DNA of 64,000 nt, taken from NCBI GenBank assembly GCA_963682175.1, contig OY821772.1:43794925-43858924 (forward strand). Reading direction: 5' to 3'. The notes under the pieces were generated by a model. The model was given only the letters and a program-made list of their open reading frames with translations, was not told the origin of the DNA and did not search any database. Position 1 is the stretch's first letter. Each line of letters begins with the position of its first letter. The translations under genes were made by a program, and so were the position numbers. Below, in pieces: positions 49,901-61,851 of the stretch. Source of the DNA: Triglochin maritima. Its lineage: Eukaryota > Streptophyta > Magnoliopsida > Alismatales > Juncaginaceae.

Positions 49901-51849
49901 ATTAGGCTGCAGGCTGCTGTTAAATGCATGGTCAAAATTAAGTCATAATACTTTTCTATTTTAAATTGTATCCAACTTTATAGATTGAGCTTTTGATATA
50001 ATAGGTACAAAACAAAAGATAAAGGTGGGCAGTGGTCACCACAAATAATCTCTTACATGAATACGAAGCAACGCAATAATCCATTAGAAAAATTTCCAAT
50101 GAAATCACATACATTTTGAAAATTTATGTGATATGTGTGCACTCCTCTCACATAAACCAACGATTTAATGTCAGCAAAAACTGGCCTACTTCACTTAGTG
50201 AGACTGACATGAGTTTCACCATTTTCGAATAAAACCATGTTTTAGTTTCGGATGTCGCCCGTTTTCATGGATAATATACTTACAGTTATGTTTTCTCCTG
50301 CCTCTCTTCTATACTAATTAGTCATGCGATCTATCATGCGAGACCTAGATTATTATTTTTGCTTTATTTCTCTTACCTCTCTCTTCTCTACATATGTAAG
50401 TCGTGCGATCTATCATGTGAGATAGCTATCGATCTAGAATCTAGATAGCTATTATTTACTAATAATATTGTCTCTAATAAAGTCACAATAATGGGATTCT
50501 GAAATCCATCATCTTTTTGGTGAGATGTACTTATCCACTTTGCCCACCCAAATCGCAACTGTGCGATTGGCTACGGTTTAGCTACATGTGTCATATTATT
50601 TTCTGCTGCAACTATGAAGTACGAACTAATTATGGGTTGTTTTCATATACTAAACTAACGTCTTCTGGAAATATATGCCTCTTATTTAACTTAAATATGT
50701 ACATAAAATAGGGCGATAGACGTTTTATATTTTGCCTTTGGTTTGTAGGTCTTAAACGTAAAATAAATATGCCATGGCGTAGATCGGTAGATGTGAATAT
50801 TATTATAGGTACCAAGTTGTGTCAATACTTAATTACTGCTTCTGGAAAAAAATTCTCTTAAAAATGCTTTAATAATTATATGATTTCCACGTTGAAAATC
50901 TTAATCACGCGCTCACTGCAGTTGTGTCGCAGATTAGATGTAACCTGGTTTTAGAAAGTAGTTCGTTTAGTTTTTTTTTTTTTGTGAAAAAAGGAACACG
51001 TATAAACGCGTAGCACCTTCAAAGCTGGTGAACTGGCACAGGTCAAGAAAGTCATCAGCACATTGTTTATTGCATCACTACAAATTCCAAATACTCCAAT
51101 GAAAATCCCAACATCAGTTATTTTTTTGCACATTACCTTCTCTTTTGCTTATATTATCATCCATTGTTTTACGATTACACCTTTGTCAATAATATCTTCC
51201 AATTTGAAACCGACGTATTGATTGTCATTCTATACTTATTACCTTATTCTTGCATCAACATCTTCAATTTCAATTTTCATATTTAATGTGTGTGTGTACG
51301 TAGGAGTATATATTTAAAAATGTCGAGTAATTCATAACTCGAGTTATGAATTAATGTATAAGATTTATTGGTATATATATACCATAAAGATTGTAGAAAC
51401 TTGTCCAATGATAATTCATCATTAAAAAATGATTATGCTATCTGTATGATAAAACTCGTAACCATGTAAGTGTAGCTTTATATGGTCTATGTTGCAGTCA
51501 CTTGATATATGTTTACTATATTTCTTTTCCATTTGCTATAATTCCCAGTAGTTTGGTACTACAAAACTTAAAATGTGCATGCAATTTAAACTAATAACCT
51601 CAAGATCAAGGAGAATTAGAAGAAAAATCCCTTTGTATAAGCCACAACAGAATCAAATCGAAGGACATGAACACAAACAGCTCAAACCTAAATACATAAA
51701 GGCAAATATAAATCTAACCAAACGACATAGATGCAAAAGAACCGAACATAAAAATACAAAAAAAAACTCCAGCATTTGGTAAGATTTGAAGAATCAAGTT
51801 GCCAACTTACATTACAACTCACAACTCTCATCATCCCAACTCCCCCCTC
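46913..51849. other. Large intergenic region, no gene recognised
   Basis: About 5 kb of AT-rich spacer upstream of the RLCK gene. It includes a 22-bp direct repeat around CTTCCGGATAT (47842 and 47878), a TA microsatellite (49711-49733) and a diverged duplication around TGCGATCTATCATG (about 50320 and 50405). No domains, RNA genes or bounded transposons were recognised. Confidence 0.55.
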
Positions 51850-51860
51850 CTATTTAAACC
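51850..51860 (+). promoter_or_regulatory. Probable TATA box of the RLCK gene
   Basis: CCTATTTAAACC about 130 bp upstream of the start codon, followed by a C-rich leader. Confidence 0.5.
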
Positions 51861-51982
51861 CACCACTCCTCCCTCCTCTCCTCTCCAGCAAACCCAACCC
51901 AAACCTAACCCATCCCCCAATCCACCACCGACCCATTTCCCCATTCCCCTCCAAACCCCCGAAAGCCCAATCTTTTCTCCAA

Positions 51983-53851
51983 ATGGGCAAGAAGAAGTTC
52001 TCCTGGAGATCCCTCTTCTCCGGGTGCATTCCGCAGGTCCAGAACGTGCCTTCGCCAGACCCGTCGCCGGAGAGGAAGAAGCTGAGGAAACAGTCTTCTT
52101 TGGCCAGACTTTCGTACTCCGATATCAGTAGCTCGGCTTCGGCGGCGGACTTGTCGTCTTCGCTCATCGGGTCGAAGCTTTGCACTTTTAGTATGGCAGA
52201 GATGAAGGTCGTGACGCGGAACTTCTCCACGAGTAATTTCGTCGGGGAAGGCGGGTTCGGGCCGGTTTATAAGGGGTTCGTCGATGAGAAGCTCCGGCCC
52301 GGGTTGAAGGCCCAGAATGTGGCTGTCAAGCTCTTGGACTTGGATGGCTTGCAGGGACATAAGGAGTGGTTGGTGAGAACTTTGGATTCTCTGCTTTTGG
52401 AATTAAGTTAATTACTTTGAATGTGTTTAGGAAACATGTCGATTTTATGTTTTTTATGTGTTCTTGGTTTTATTTGTTATTGTTGTTGAGATGTCTAATT
52501 TGGTTGGTTTGTGCAGATGGAAGTGGTGTTGCTTGGGCAATTGAGGCATCCTCACCTTGTGAAGCTTATTGGGTATTGCTATGAGGATGAGCATAGATTG
52601 CTGGTCTACGAGTTCATGTCCAGAGGCTGCTTGGAGAACCATCTTTTCAAGAGTAAGAATCCTGGATTTCTTTTGATTATCTCCTTTTAAGATAAAAAAA
52701 AATGTCAAAGAATGTCTTGTGTATTGTAACTAGCTTGATAGATTGATGCATGGCGTAGTAGTCTACAAGAAAGCCAGACTTGTTATACTGACCAAATTTA
52801 GTAGGTTTCATTGCAGAAGTTTAGTAATTTCAATTGGAGTAGATAGATATTAAAAAAATAATTGCTATGGTTGATGGTTGGTTCGGTGGTGGTCGATAGT
52901 TGGATTGCTTGTTCTGATTGAATTTTCTATGGTTCTGTAGGATTCATAGCAAGCTTGCCATGGAACACAAGGATGAAAATCGCATCGGGTGCGGCCAAGG
53001 GCCTGACATTCCTCCATGACGCCGAACAACCGGTCATCTATCGCGATTTTAAAGCTTCAAATATCTTGTTGGACTCTGTAAGTCTCACCCTTCTCCTCTT
53101 ATTTGGATGGAAAAAAATTTGTAGTTTCCCATTGATGTTGTCTCTAATGAACTTCAATTTTAATTTCCAGGAGTACAATGCTAAGCTCTCAGATTTCGGA
53201 CTTGCAAAAGATGGTCCTCAAGGCGACGACACACATGTGTCGACACGAGTCATGGGCACACATGGCTATGCCGCACCGGAGTATGTCATGACAGGGCATC
53301 TAACAACTAAAAGTGATGTATACAGCTTTGGAGTTGTTCTACTGGAATTGCTAACGGGTAGGCGTGCAGTGGACAAACATCGGCCAAGCCGAGAACAAAA
53401 CCTTGTGGATTGGGCAAAATCCTCCTTAAATGACCCCCGCAAGTTGTCCCGGATAATGGATCCTAGCTTCGAGGGTGAGTACTCCATCAAAGGTTCCCAG
53501 AAGGCAGCTGCATTGGCCTACCAATGCCTGAGCCACCTCCCGAGGTCCCGCCCGCACATGAGCACCGTGGTGGAAGTTTTAGAACAACTTCAGGACCTGA
53601 AGGACATACCGAAGTCCACATTCGTGTACACTGCGGTGGTGGACGCCAACACAAGAGAAGACAACTCTTCAAATTCTAACAATACACACACCACAGACAA
53701 TGAAAAAATTACAACTCCAAGAGAGAAAAGACCGCGATTTAGACACCAACGCGTTCAGAGACACAGAACTGTTTCCCCGAACCGCGAAAGTTACACTGAT
53801 ACTAGGCTTTACAGCAAATCTACTAGGAATCAGCAGGGGAGAGCTGCTTGA
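51983..53851 (+). CDS. Receptor-like cytoplasmic kinase, RLCK-VII (RIPK/PBL-like), complete
   Basis: Four exons: 51983-52372, 52517-52652, 52941-53077 and 53171-53851. They give 447 residues in frame. The N terminus [15 protein letters not shown] has Gly2 and a nearby Cys, fitting N-myristoylation and palmitoylation at the plasma membrane. Kinase motifs: glycine loop [11 protein letters not shown] (88-98), ATP lysine in VAVK (116), catalytic RDFKASN (Asp 211), DFG (229), activation segment [18 protein letters not shown], and [17 protein letters not shown]. This is an RD kinase closest in wording to Arabidopsis RIPK and At5g01020-type kinases, which relay immune or growth signals from receptor kinases. 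The tail is basic and Ser/Asn/Thr-rich. An in-frame ATG at 51776 is rejected because it precedes the leader and removes the acylation site. Its exact partner is unknown. Confidence 0.95.
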
Positions 53852-55065
53852 TGATTAGATTTTAAAAAAAAATCTAAGTTGTGTTTTGTATATAGTATAT
53901 TTTGACTTGTGTTTGTGAGTCCATGAGATGGGTGAAATACACTAATGCCTTTTGGGGTGATACAGGGGATTCACTTAACAGGTAAGAATCTCTGTCAAGT
54001 AGTGTATGGGTGTTGATTGATTAGCAAATACGATCTCCAAACTGAAATATCCGTGTTGTCTGTGTGAAAGTCTTCTTGAATGAGGCCGAGCCACATTTTT
54101 GAATTGTACAAATCTTTGGGAGTTGGATGAAATCTTTGTATCATTCTTTGACAGTAATATTGTTGACTTCGTAATGAAATTTAGAATAAAGAGTGGTGGG
54201 AAACAACACAGGAAAGAGCCACTGTGTTCATATCTCTGGATTTGGTGTTGAGGATTACATGAGACACATGCTATAAAAATATGATTAAGAGAATAATTCT
54301 CAAACCCAATGATCAGGTCAAGCAGACAAGCATAAAGTCCATGAATTTTGTATTTATGGGGAACTTGTAAAGCAAAATCAGTGCAGCTTTCAAAATGTTA
54401 ATTATCATTCCCATTTCTTTTATAGAGTTGTCCAATTGTGATTGTGGAAAGTATCTAGTTTACTCCCCAAACTATGTCTTACTCCCCAAACTGTCTTACG
54501 TGCTTCTGGAAAAAAATCATAAATGGAAAATGGGATAATGTTCTTATGTATAGAAGTCTATATTTTGAAGTGGATTAAGAGCACGGGCTACTTGAAGGTC
54601 TCCATGAATAGTTTACAAACTTGGGCAACTTATAAATACATATATATTTCATGATCCGTTAAGCAAATCTTCCTTCCTTCTAAAGAAAGAAATGACTAAA
54701 CTAAAGTTGTTCATCTAATGGATCTAATTTTTGAAATCTTGCACGGGTAGAGTGTAAAATAAAAACTATTGTCTAGAGATACTAGTTAGGTCTTCGACAG
54801 AAACTGGTTAGGTAATTAAATCTTAAACAGCAGCAGCCTTGGATTACCAATGGCTGTTTTTTTTTACCAATGGCTGGTAAAGTATATGCAACTCTAGCTT
54901 AACTCGGCTGGTAGCATCTGCACCTGTGCAAAAAGGTTTCGAGCTCGATCTTGGGCTAGAAAAGTAGTACGATTTCAGGAAATATGATAAAGATTGTAAT
55001 CATATTTTTTGTGATTTATTTGAACAGGCAATTTTACTGAAAATTTGTAATATCCATACGTAAAT
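53852..55065. other. 3' region of the RLCK gene and spacer
   Basis: 3' UTR followed by AT-rich spacer. About 54872-54955 has a tRNA-like A box (TAGCTTAACTCGGCTGG) and B box (GGTTTCGAGCTCGATC), possibly a SINE head on the plus strand; its ends were not defined. Confidence 0.45.
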
Positions 55066-55070
55066 ATAAG

Positions 55071-57074
55071 TGTGAGAACCTAATCCTTTTGATTAAGATT
55101 AATTAGGTTTAAGAACTTTAACCCTATTTAAGTGAGTATAAAAACAACTCAACCCATTTCTTTTTATTTTCTTTCTCTCTCTTTTTCTTCTCTCTCTCCC
55201 TCAACACTTTCTCTCTCTCACATGTAGTTTGTCGGCAAGGAAAGGAGGAGAAGCGGGTGCGCCGGCAAGTCGAGTTCGCCGAAGTTCAAGGAATGTGTGA
55301 GGAGTTCGCCGGAGATACGCTCTTTTTCGTGGAGAGATCGTCGTTGTTCTTCTGAAGCTTTTTCAAGCTTCCAAGGTATGTCAAGCCTTGCTTTTACGCT
55401 CACCTAAGCTTGTGTGAGTGTTCAACGGTAGGCCGAATGACTCGTCGGAATAGTGCAGCAAATTTTCTGTTCTGTTTGGTTGACAGACGCATGTTTTCGG
55501 TTGACCGATCGTAGTGTAATTTGGGCGTTTTTTCTCGCATCGGTCGAATGATACCCTGGGGTGGTCGACCGGTTGTACGTTTGAGCGAGAAGATGAAGAC
55601 CCTGGGTGCTTTCGGTCGACCGGGTCCCCTTTGCCGTTCGACCGAACGCACTGTAGTATGTCGGTTGGGGGCGTTGACCTTCTAAACGGTCGACAACCCT
55701 GAGATCTTGTTCGACCGATGACTTAAGATGACTTAAGTAGGGTTCAACCGATTCATATTTCGGTCGACCAGCGATGACTTAGAGAATGTTGAAGTCCCTA
55801 ATGTTTTTTGGTCGACCGGGAGCCCATTATCGTTCGACCGTTGGGGATGTGTTATTTAATATTATTTTGTGGCGTAGACCTTCTAAACGGTCGACCGGCC
55901 CGAGACTTTTGTTCGACCGTTTGATGTTTGGTTGGTTCGACCGTTGAATTATGGTTCGAACCGATTTTAACGACCCACCGGTCGACCGTATGACCTTCTT
56001 CGGTAGACCGTTGGAGCCCAGTATTCACATTGGTTGTTTTGAGCGCGTTGGTGCGTGGATTGCATTTACTGCTTTTGTTCCCATGATATGACATGTGCAT
56101 TGAAACTTAGGTAGTAGACCTGTGGGACCATATTCCCTTTTGCATGATATGGCTCTACGGAGCATGATGATTGTCGGCCTGTGTGGTGACAGAGATGACT
56201 TTAGACTTTGTGGCGAAGGAGATGACTGTCGGCCTGTGTGGTGACAGAGATGACCTTAGCCTGTGTGGTGACGAAGATGATTCTTAGTTCTGGCGCAACA
56301 GAGTTCTGTGCCTTAGCCTGTGTGGCGACGGAGATGACCGACCGATGTTGTTTCGGCGGATGTGCTCGACCGATGTTGTTTCGGCGAGTATGATCGTCCA
56401 GCTGTGGCACGACTGGCGAGTATGACCGACCAGAGTGACGGCTCAGGCGGATTGTGGTCTTCGACCACTGATCAGATCTGATGATGACTCGAAAGTGCGT
56501 GCGACCTTCATCGAACCCATATGACTAGTGTAGCTGCGAGTGGGGGTGTGTCGCGTACTTTCCGTATGACCGCATGTGCATGCGGTGGGTATCTACGGAT
56601 GTCCAAAATTAGACGTATGACTAATGAACCCCGGTTGGGGAAATGGCTGTGATGACTTATGACCTGATGACCCGGTTGGGGAATGTTCTGTTATGATTTA
56701 TGTTTTGCATAATACTAGTATGATAGGTCATGTTTCACATTGCATGTAAGTGAGTTTGACATACAGGATGTCCTTAAGGAAACTCACGACATTGTTGTTT
56801 TATTTCAGGTTCCCCTTCGGGAGTTGTTGGGTGGTAACTGAGGATGAGTGCATTTTGGAGTCCGATCCTCGTGTTTATTTTGAGGTTATTATAACTACTT
56901 GTATATCTGTATATTGTATTTTGATGTAGTCATTCTTTTGACAACTCCTGTATACGGTACAACACCATATATATTATGTATGTCTCCGAGTAGCGTCACA
57001 TGTGTTGATGTTGATATTATTTGATTATCCTTTTATTAAAAGTTAAAATTTTCCGCTGTTTCGGGGATGTTACA
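55071..57074 (+). mobile_element. Solo LTR, 2.0 kb, probably Ty3/Gypsy
   Basis: Begins TGTGAGAACCTAATCC and ends TTTCGGGGATGTTACA, with a perfect 5-bp target duplication ATAAG on both sides (55066-55070, 57075-57079). It has no internal region, primer site or second LTR, as expected after recombination between two LTRs. A TATA box lies in GAGTATAAAAAC near 55135, followed by a C/T-rich leader. Two repeat zones are visible: CGGTCGACCG-type motifs (about 55430-56000) and GCCTGTGTGGTGAC.GAGATGAC units (about 56170-56340). The length and ends suggest Ty3/Gypsy. Confidence 0.88.
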
Positions 57075-57079
57075 ATAAG

Positions 57080-57515
57080 TTATCGAATACTACTATGCAA
57101 TCAAACATTCATCGTAGTTTGTACTTGACAATAATATGTTCAAAACTTTTAGAAGTATTGTAATGCTCTAATATATTACGTTTAGGGGTACTAGCGTTTG
57201 ATCGCGCAAATTTAATCTAACTCACTTAGAAGAAATTACTCTTGATGCTAATAGATGTAGATCGTATGGAACCAAGGCCTACTTTTCTAGAGGGTTTGCC
57301 TGATAAAAATGGTTGTTTTGTTTGTTTACGTGGCATTTTCTCACCTACAAACTGTTTTGCTGTCGTGTACTTCAGTACGTGGAAATGATTTCTCTGACTA
57401 TAAATGTGTTCTAAACGATTTAAAAAACAGTAGGTGACACATGCAATAATTGTACATTTATTTATAAAAGTCAAGAAGCACGCACGGTTCTTATTTATGG
57501 GGATCTTGGTCCTAC
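57080..57515. other. Short spacer, nothing recognised
   Basis: AT-rich spacer between the solo LTR and the Harbinger element. Confidence 0.5.
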
Positions 57516-57518
57516 TTA

Positions 57519-59157
57519 GAGCACCCTTAACGGGTGCTCTTTTGGGGTCGGGTCTGAGGGGACCCGACCCCAGCCCCCCTTAATGGGGGGCGGACCCAGG
57601 TCGGGTCCAGACCTGGGTCTGCGACCCGACCCGGGGGCGGACCCGGGCTGGCCACGTGGCCAGCTCGGGTTGGCTGAATTTTTTTTTTTTTGCTATTTTT
57701 TTGTTTTTATATTTGTTATTTAATATATATTTGATATGTATAATAATTTATATAATTAGAATATATTTGTGAAAATTAAAATAAATGAAAATAATTAATG
57801 AAAATTAGTAAGATAAATGTAAAAATAATAATTATTATAAATGTAAGTAATTAAAGGAAATTAGTAAGATAAAAATACCATAAAAATAGAACACACGAAT
57901 TTATCTAGGTTCATCCCAAAATACATTAGTAACCCAAAAAATCGGCAGAGAATTACTAATAAAAATCTCAATAAAAAAGTGGGAAACGAATTATTACATT
58001 AGTAACCCCCGACCGAGACGTTGGGGGTGTGCATTATAATTACAACTAATCAGTAAGAAAAAGGAAATTAAATAAATGTAAAAATAACCCAAAGAATTGT
58101 CCAGTTGCTTGGAAAGGGCAATATCAGTGCCGAAGTGGAAATGCAACACTTGTTCTGGAAGTTGTTGCATCTTACGACTTATGGATTTGGCATTCATTTT
58201 TTGGGATCCCAGGATCTTGTAATGATCTGAATGTCCTCCAACGATCTCCAGTTTTCGACGACATTATGGAGGGACGTGCACCACCTGTTAGATATGAAGT
58301 AAATGACAACTCGTATGATATGGGTTACTATCTCACAGATGGCATTTATCCAAAATGGGCAGCATTTATGCAATCAATCATTCTTCCTCAGACACCAAAA
58401 GATAAATTGTTTGCCCAATTTCAGGAAGCAGCAAGGAAAGATGTGGAACGCGCATTTGGGGTACTTCAAGCAAGATTCGCCATCGTGAAAAGGCCTTCGC
58501 TAGCATGGAGTCCAAAGATTCTCGGTAAAATTATGACTGCATGCATAATATTGCACAACATGATTGTGGAGGACGAACGTGACTCTTACGAGCAGTTGGT
58601 GGATGTAAACGAATTTCTCAACGACCGACCTCAAAACACCGCCGGAAGTTCAAACGAGTCAGGTTTTCCGTATTCCACTGATAGTATCGTAGATATTAAC
58701 AAATATTTGCGTAACAGAGATCGGGTTCGGGACGCCCGGAAGCATATAGCATTGCGAGCCGATTTGATCGAAAATATATGGCAACGCTTTGGAAGGAATG
58801 CAAGTTAATTTTGTTTGTAATACGTATTGTAATAATTTAATTTAAAGTTATCGTATTATGTATTTGTCGAATTTTAATTAAATCTACTTTTTTGAAATTA
58901 TTTGACAATTAACGTAATTTAATTAGATTAAGTTGCTGTAGAAATAATTTATTTAGTAGTTTATGTGTTTTTGTGATGAAATAGAAAATGAGGTAAAAAA
59001 AAATTATGTGGATGAGAGAGAGTGTTGAAAGTGGGGTTGGGGTTAAGAAGTGAAAAATGGGTTGGGTTGGGTGGTGGGTTGCATAGTGTTTTTTGCTGAT
59101 GTGGCGGAGAGAGAAACTGGGTTGGAGGAAAAAATGGAATTGGGGTTAATGATGCTC
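57519..59157 (+). mobile_element. PIF/Harbinger DNA transposon, internally degraded
   Basis: Flanked by TTA on both sides (57516-57518, 59158-59160), the PIF/Harbinger target. The ends are inverted: GAGCACCCTTAAC at the left, and GAGCATCATTAAC reversed from the right. The left end is itself palindromic (GAGCACCC...GGGTGCTC) and is followed by a GC-rich stretch of GGGTC/GACCC repeats to about 57675. The element carries a partial transposase (about 58089-58808). It is shorter than usual because most of the 5' half is missing and replaced by AT-rich sequence. Confidence 0.85.
58089..58808 (+). pseudogene. Harbinger-type DDE transposase, N terminus missing
   Basis: A frame open from about 58089 encodes family blocks without a start: PKNCPVAWKGQYQ, YDLWIWHSFFGIPGSCNDLN and VLQRSPVFDDI. 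The ATG at 58266 is internal. It then continues YYLTDGIYPKWAAFMQ, KDVERAFGVLQARFAI and CIILHNMIVEDE to a stop at 58806. These are the C-terminal parts of the DDE_Tnp_4 nuclease. The helix-turn-helix and first catalytic region are absent, so it is not expected to be active alone. The remaining frame has no stop, so decay is fairly recent or the piece was preserved. Confidence 0.88.
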
Positions 59158-59160
59158 TTA

Positions 59161-60930
59161 CATAAATATGGTCTTCTGGTGCTCACTGCAAATGTGTTAG
59201 GTTGGCCACAAGCAATTCCAAACTACGAATAAAATGCGTGATAAGAAAACAAAATGGAGCAATACAAAAGTCTAACTGCAATGAGCATGAATTATGATGC
59301 CAAACTTGTTGGCTTTGGTGTCACGAAGACAAGCATTTTGTCCCCCAAAAATTTCAACTTTTTTAATTTGATTCCTACCAAACAGACCAAAATTTGTTGT
59401 TTATAGATTGAACGTAAGACGGCAAAGCTACTGTCAGTTGTTATTTGGTTCTATCAAGGCAAAGCTTGATTAAAAATTAGATTAAACAATGAGATGAGAA
59501 ATGTGAGTAGTCAGGAACCACTAATATTAGAGAAAGGAGTTCTGTGACCCACATCTTGAGTGAAGTTGTAGAGTGAACTTTGAATTAGGATGGAATAAGT
59601 GTGTGTGATCAAGCTAATATTGCTACCTATGCTTTGCACTAAAGGAAGGAAGCCCATTCCAAGTAAAGAAAAGTCAATGTGACTTGAAGTACCATAGCAA
59701 GAGTTCATGAAGTACAAAGTAAGGATTGGGTTATAAATTAGCACAAAGAACGGAAGGGAGGAGGAGTTGATTGCAAGCAAGCAGTAGAAACATGAATATC
59801 AAATTAGTGTTCTGTCAAACAATGCACACACTGGCTACAACCACATGGCAATTCTTGGACATGTTGTTGTTAACTACTGTTTGTGTTTATTTTTAGCTCT
59901 AGTAATAGTATCATATTTGGGCATTGAATTAAATCATTAATTGCCTGGTGGAATCATTGACATGTACTGTGGTCTGCAGGAAAAGGAGCTGGCACTTGGA
60001 GCTTGCAGAGCAGAGCGAGGATGGTGTTCTTGATGCTGCCACGTGAGGCATCATGGCTCCAGGGTACCAGTCTCGGGGATTTTTGAGAAAAATAAAGTTC
60101 TTAAATTTGAAAAAAATTGTCATCCTAATTTAAATAATAAAAAATTTACTAACTTATTACAATATTACTTAATTTTTTTTGTCATCCTAATATTTTTTGA
60201 GACAAATTTATCAATATTTATGTATTATCTATGTGTTAGCACTAATCTTCTTTGCAACCCAATAAATTCATGTACATAATTTTTTTTTGAGGTCGCCTCA
60301 AAATGAACCCCGGAGCAGGAGCTCACCCTGCTCCTGCTATGAGCCAGGCCTGCTTCAGAGGTTTATATATATATAATCTAATCTATTGGTCATCAATTTT
60401 ATTTTAAATCTCAACATCTAAAATATTAAAACACTTAGAATCGATTATGATCCTGAACAAGAAAACTCATTATAAGATTATATTTCAGAATGGATAGTTA
60501 GAAGAGAAGGAGATGATATTGATTGTATGTTCATAATCTTGTTCCCGAGCAAAATGCACTCGGGAATATAATAATTTTTATTAAAAAATCCACTCAAGAA
60601 AACATTTTGATGCACAACATGTGTGCCCGAGATAGTTACAGGATTAGTTGGGTGGGAACGAAATGCAAGTTTGATACCCAGTCTTGTAACAATTCTTGAT
60701 TGGGAAGATATTCGTATTACTTGATAGTTAAATTTGACCCTACAATTTTTTATTTTTTTTTGAGAGCGGAAGCTATTTAGTTTAAGAAATTGAAATCACC
60801 ATTTATATATATTTTCTAAGAATTATCATAAAAAGAAGCTGTAGGACTGTTATGGGGTCATTTTGATGTTCTTGGGTACCAAAAGTCTAGAATAGAATGA
60901 GAAGTAAAACTGTGAATACGTTGATGAATG

Positions 60931-60963
<33 letters not shown>

Positions 60964-61225
60964 AGTTAGAACAAAGAAAGAAAGACAACACACACGTAAG
61001 AATGTAAGATGCAATTGTGGCATCATGTAATCGGTAAAAATGTGATACCCCGCCGTTGGGTCCAGCGAAAGGGCAATTCTGGAACCCCGCAGTCCGAATT
61101 TCCAAGTCTCAACAAAAGCGATTCGGATTCCCTTCTTCCCACCAAACCAAAGGATCAAATAAAGTGGCTGCAGAGAATGTTTAGGATTTTAGACTAATCT
61201 CGCTAATTAATAGCAGATTATTAAA
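59161..61225. other. Intergenic, no gene recognised
   Basis: Spacer between the Harbinger element and the LINE fossil. It includes an ATT microsatellite (60931-60962) and a hairpin-forming GGAGCAGG...CCTGCTCC stretch near 60313-60340, which may belong to an unrecognised element. No splice-consistent gene was found. Confidence 0.5.
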
Positions 61226-61229
61226 CCAA

Positions 61230-61570
61230 CTAAAAAAGGTGATACCTCCGTCGCAATCAACCTTCTTGGGGCGTACGACTTTATGACTGACACGGTGGTG
61301 ACGACAAATGAAGTAATTCACCATGTAAAGATGTAGTGGAGTTGTCTTAAAACTGGACTTCGAAAAAACATTTGATACAGTGGATTGAGATTTTGTTGCC
61401 AGCAAATCTTCGGGGACTAGGTAGTCCACAGCAGCTCTAGCGTGACTGGATTGAATTCTGTATAAAATCACATTATGTATCAATACTTGTCAATGAAATC
61501 CTAGAATGATATTTTGGTGCTTCAAATGACCTACGACAAGGAAATCCGTTATCCTATTCTTGGTAGGCAC
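61230..61570 (+). pseudogene. LINE (L1-type) reverse transcriptase fossil
   Basis: Fragments typical of plant LINE reverse transcriptase appear in changing frames: TNEVIHHVK, GVVLKLDFEKTFDTVD (about 61335-61385), SILVNE and LRQGNPLS (about 61535-61560). Several stops and frameshifts separate them. No 5' ORF, poly-A tail or target duplication was identified. Confidence 0.75.
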
Positions 61571-61851
61571 CAATTGCCATTCTCGTATGAGTCGGCTCGA
61601 CGAAGATACGTAAGGTTGGAAATTATGGCTATTATAAAAATAAATAAATAAACTTAAACGAACCTGTTTCCCACCAATCCAGCTGGTGGAACCCCAAACT
61701 TCAAAGGCCCCAACCGGTACGTCCAAACAAACACATACCCCTTCCAAATTCCCAACTGTCCAAGTTGCCATTAATATCTTCAACCAAGCTCAGCTCAGCT
61801 AAGCTTAAACCCAAACACTCCCACTCCACCCCCTTCCCCAAACCCTAACCA

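Noticed and set aside
51776..51982. In-frame upstream ATG extending the RLCK protein by 69 residues
   Set aside because: It would run through the TATA-like box and C-rich leader and would bury the MG acylation signal.
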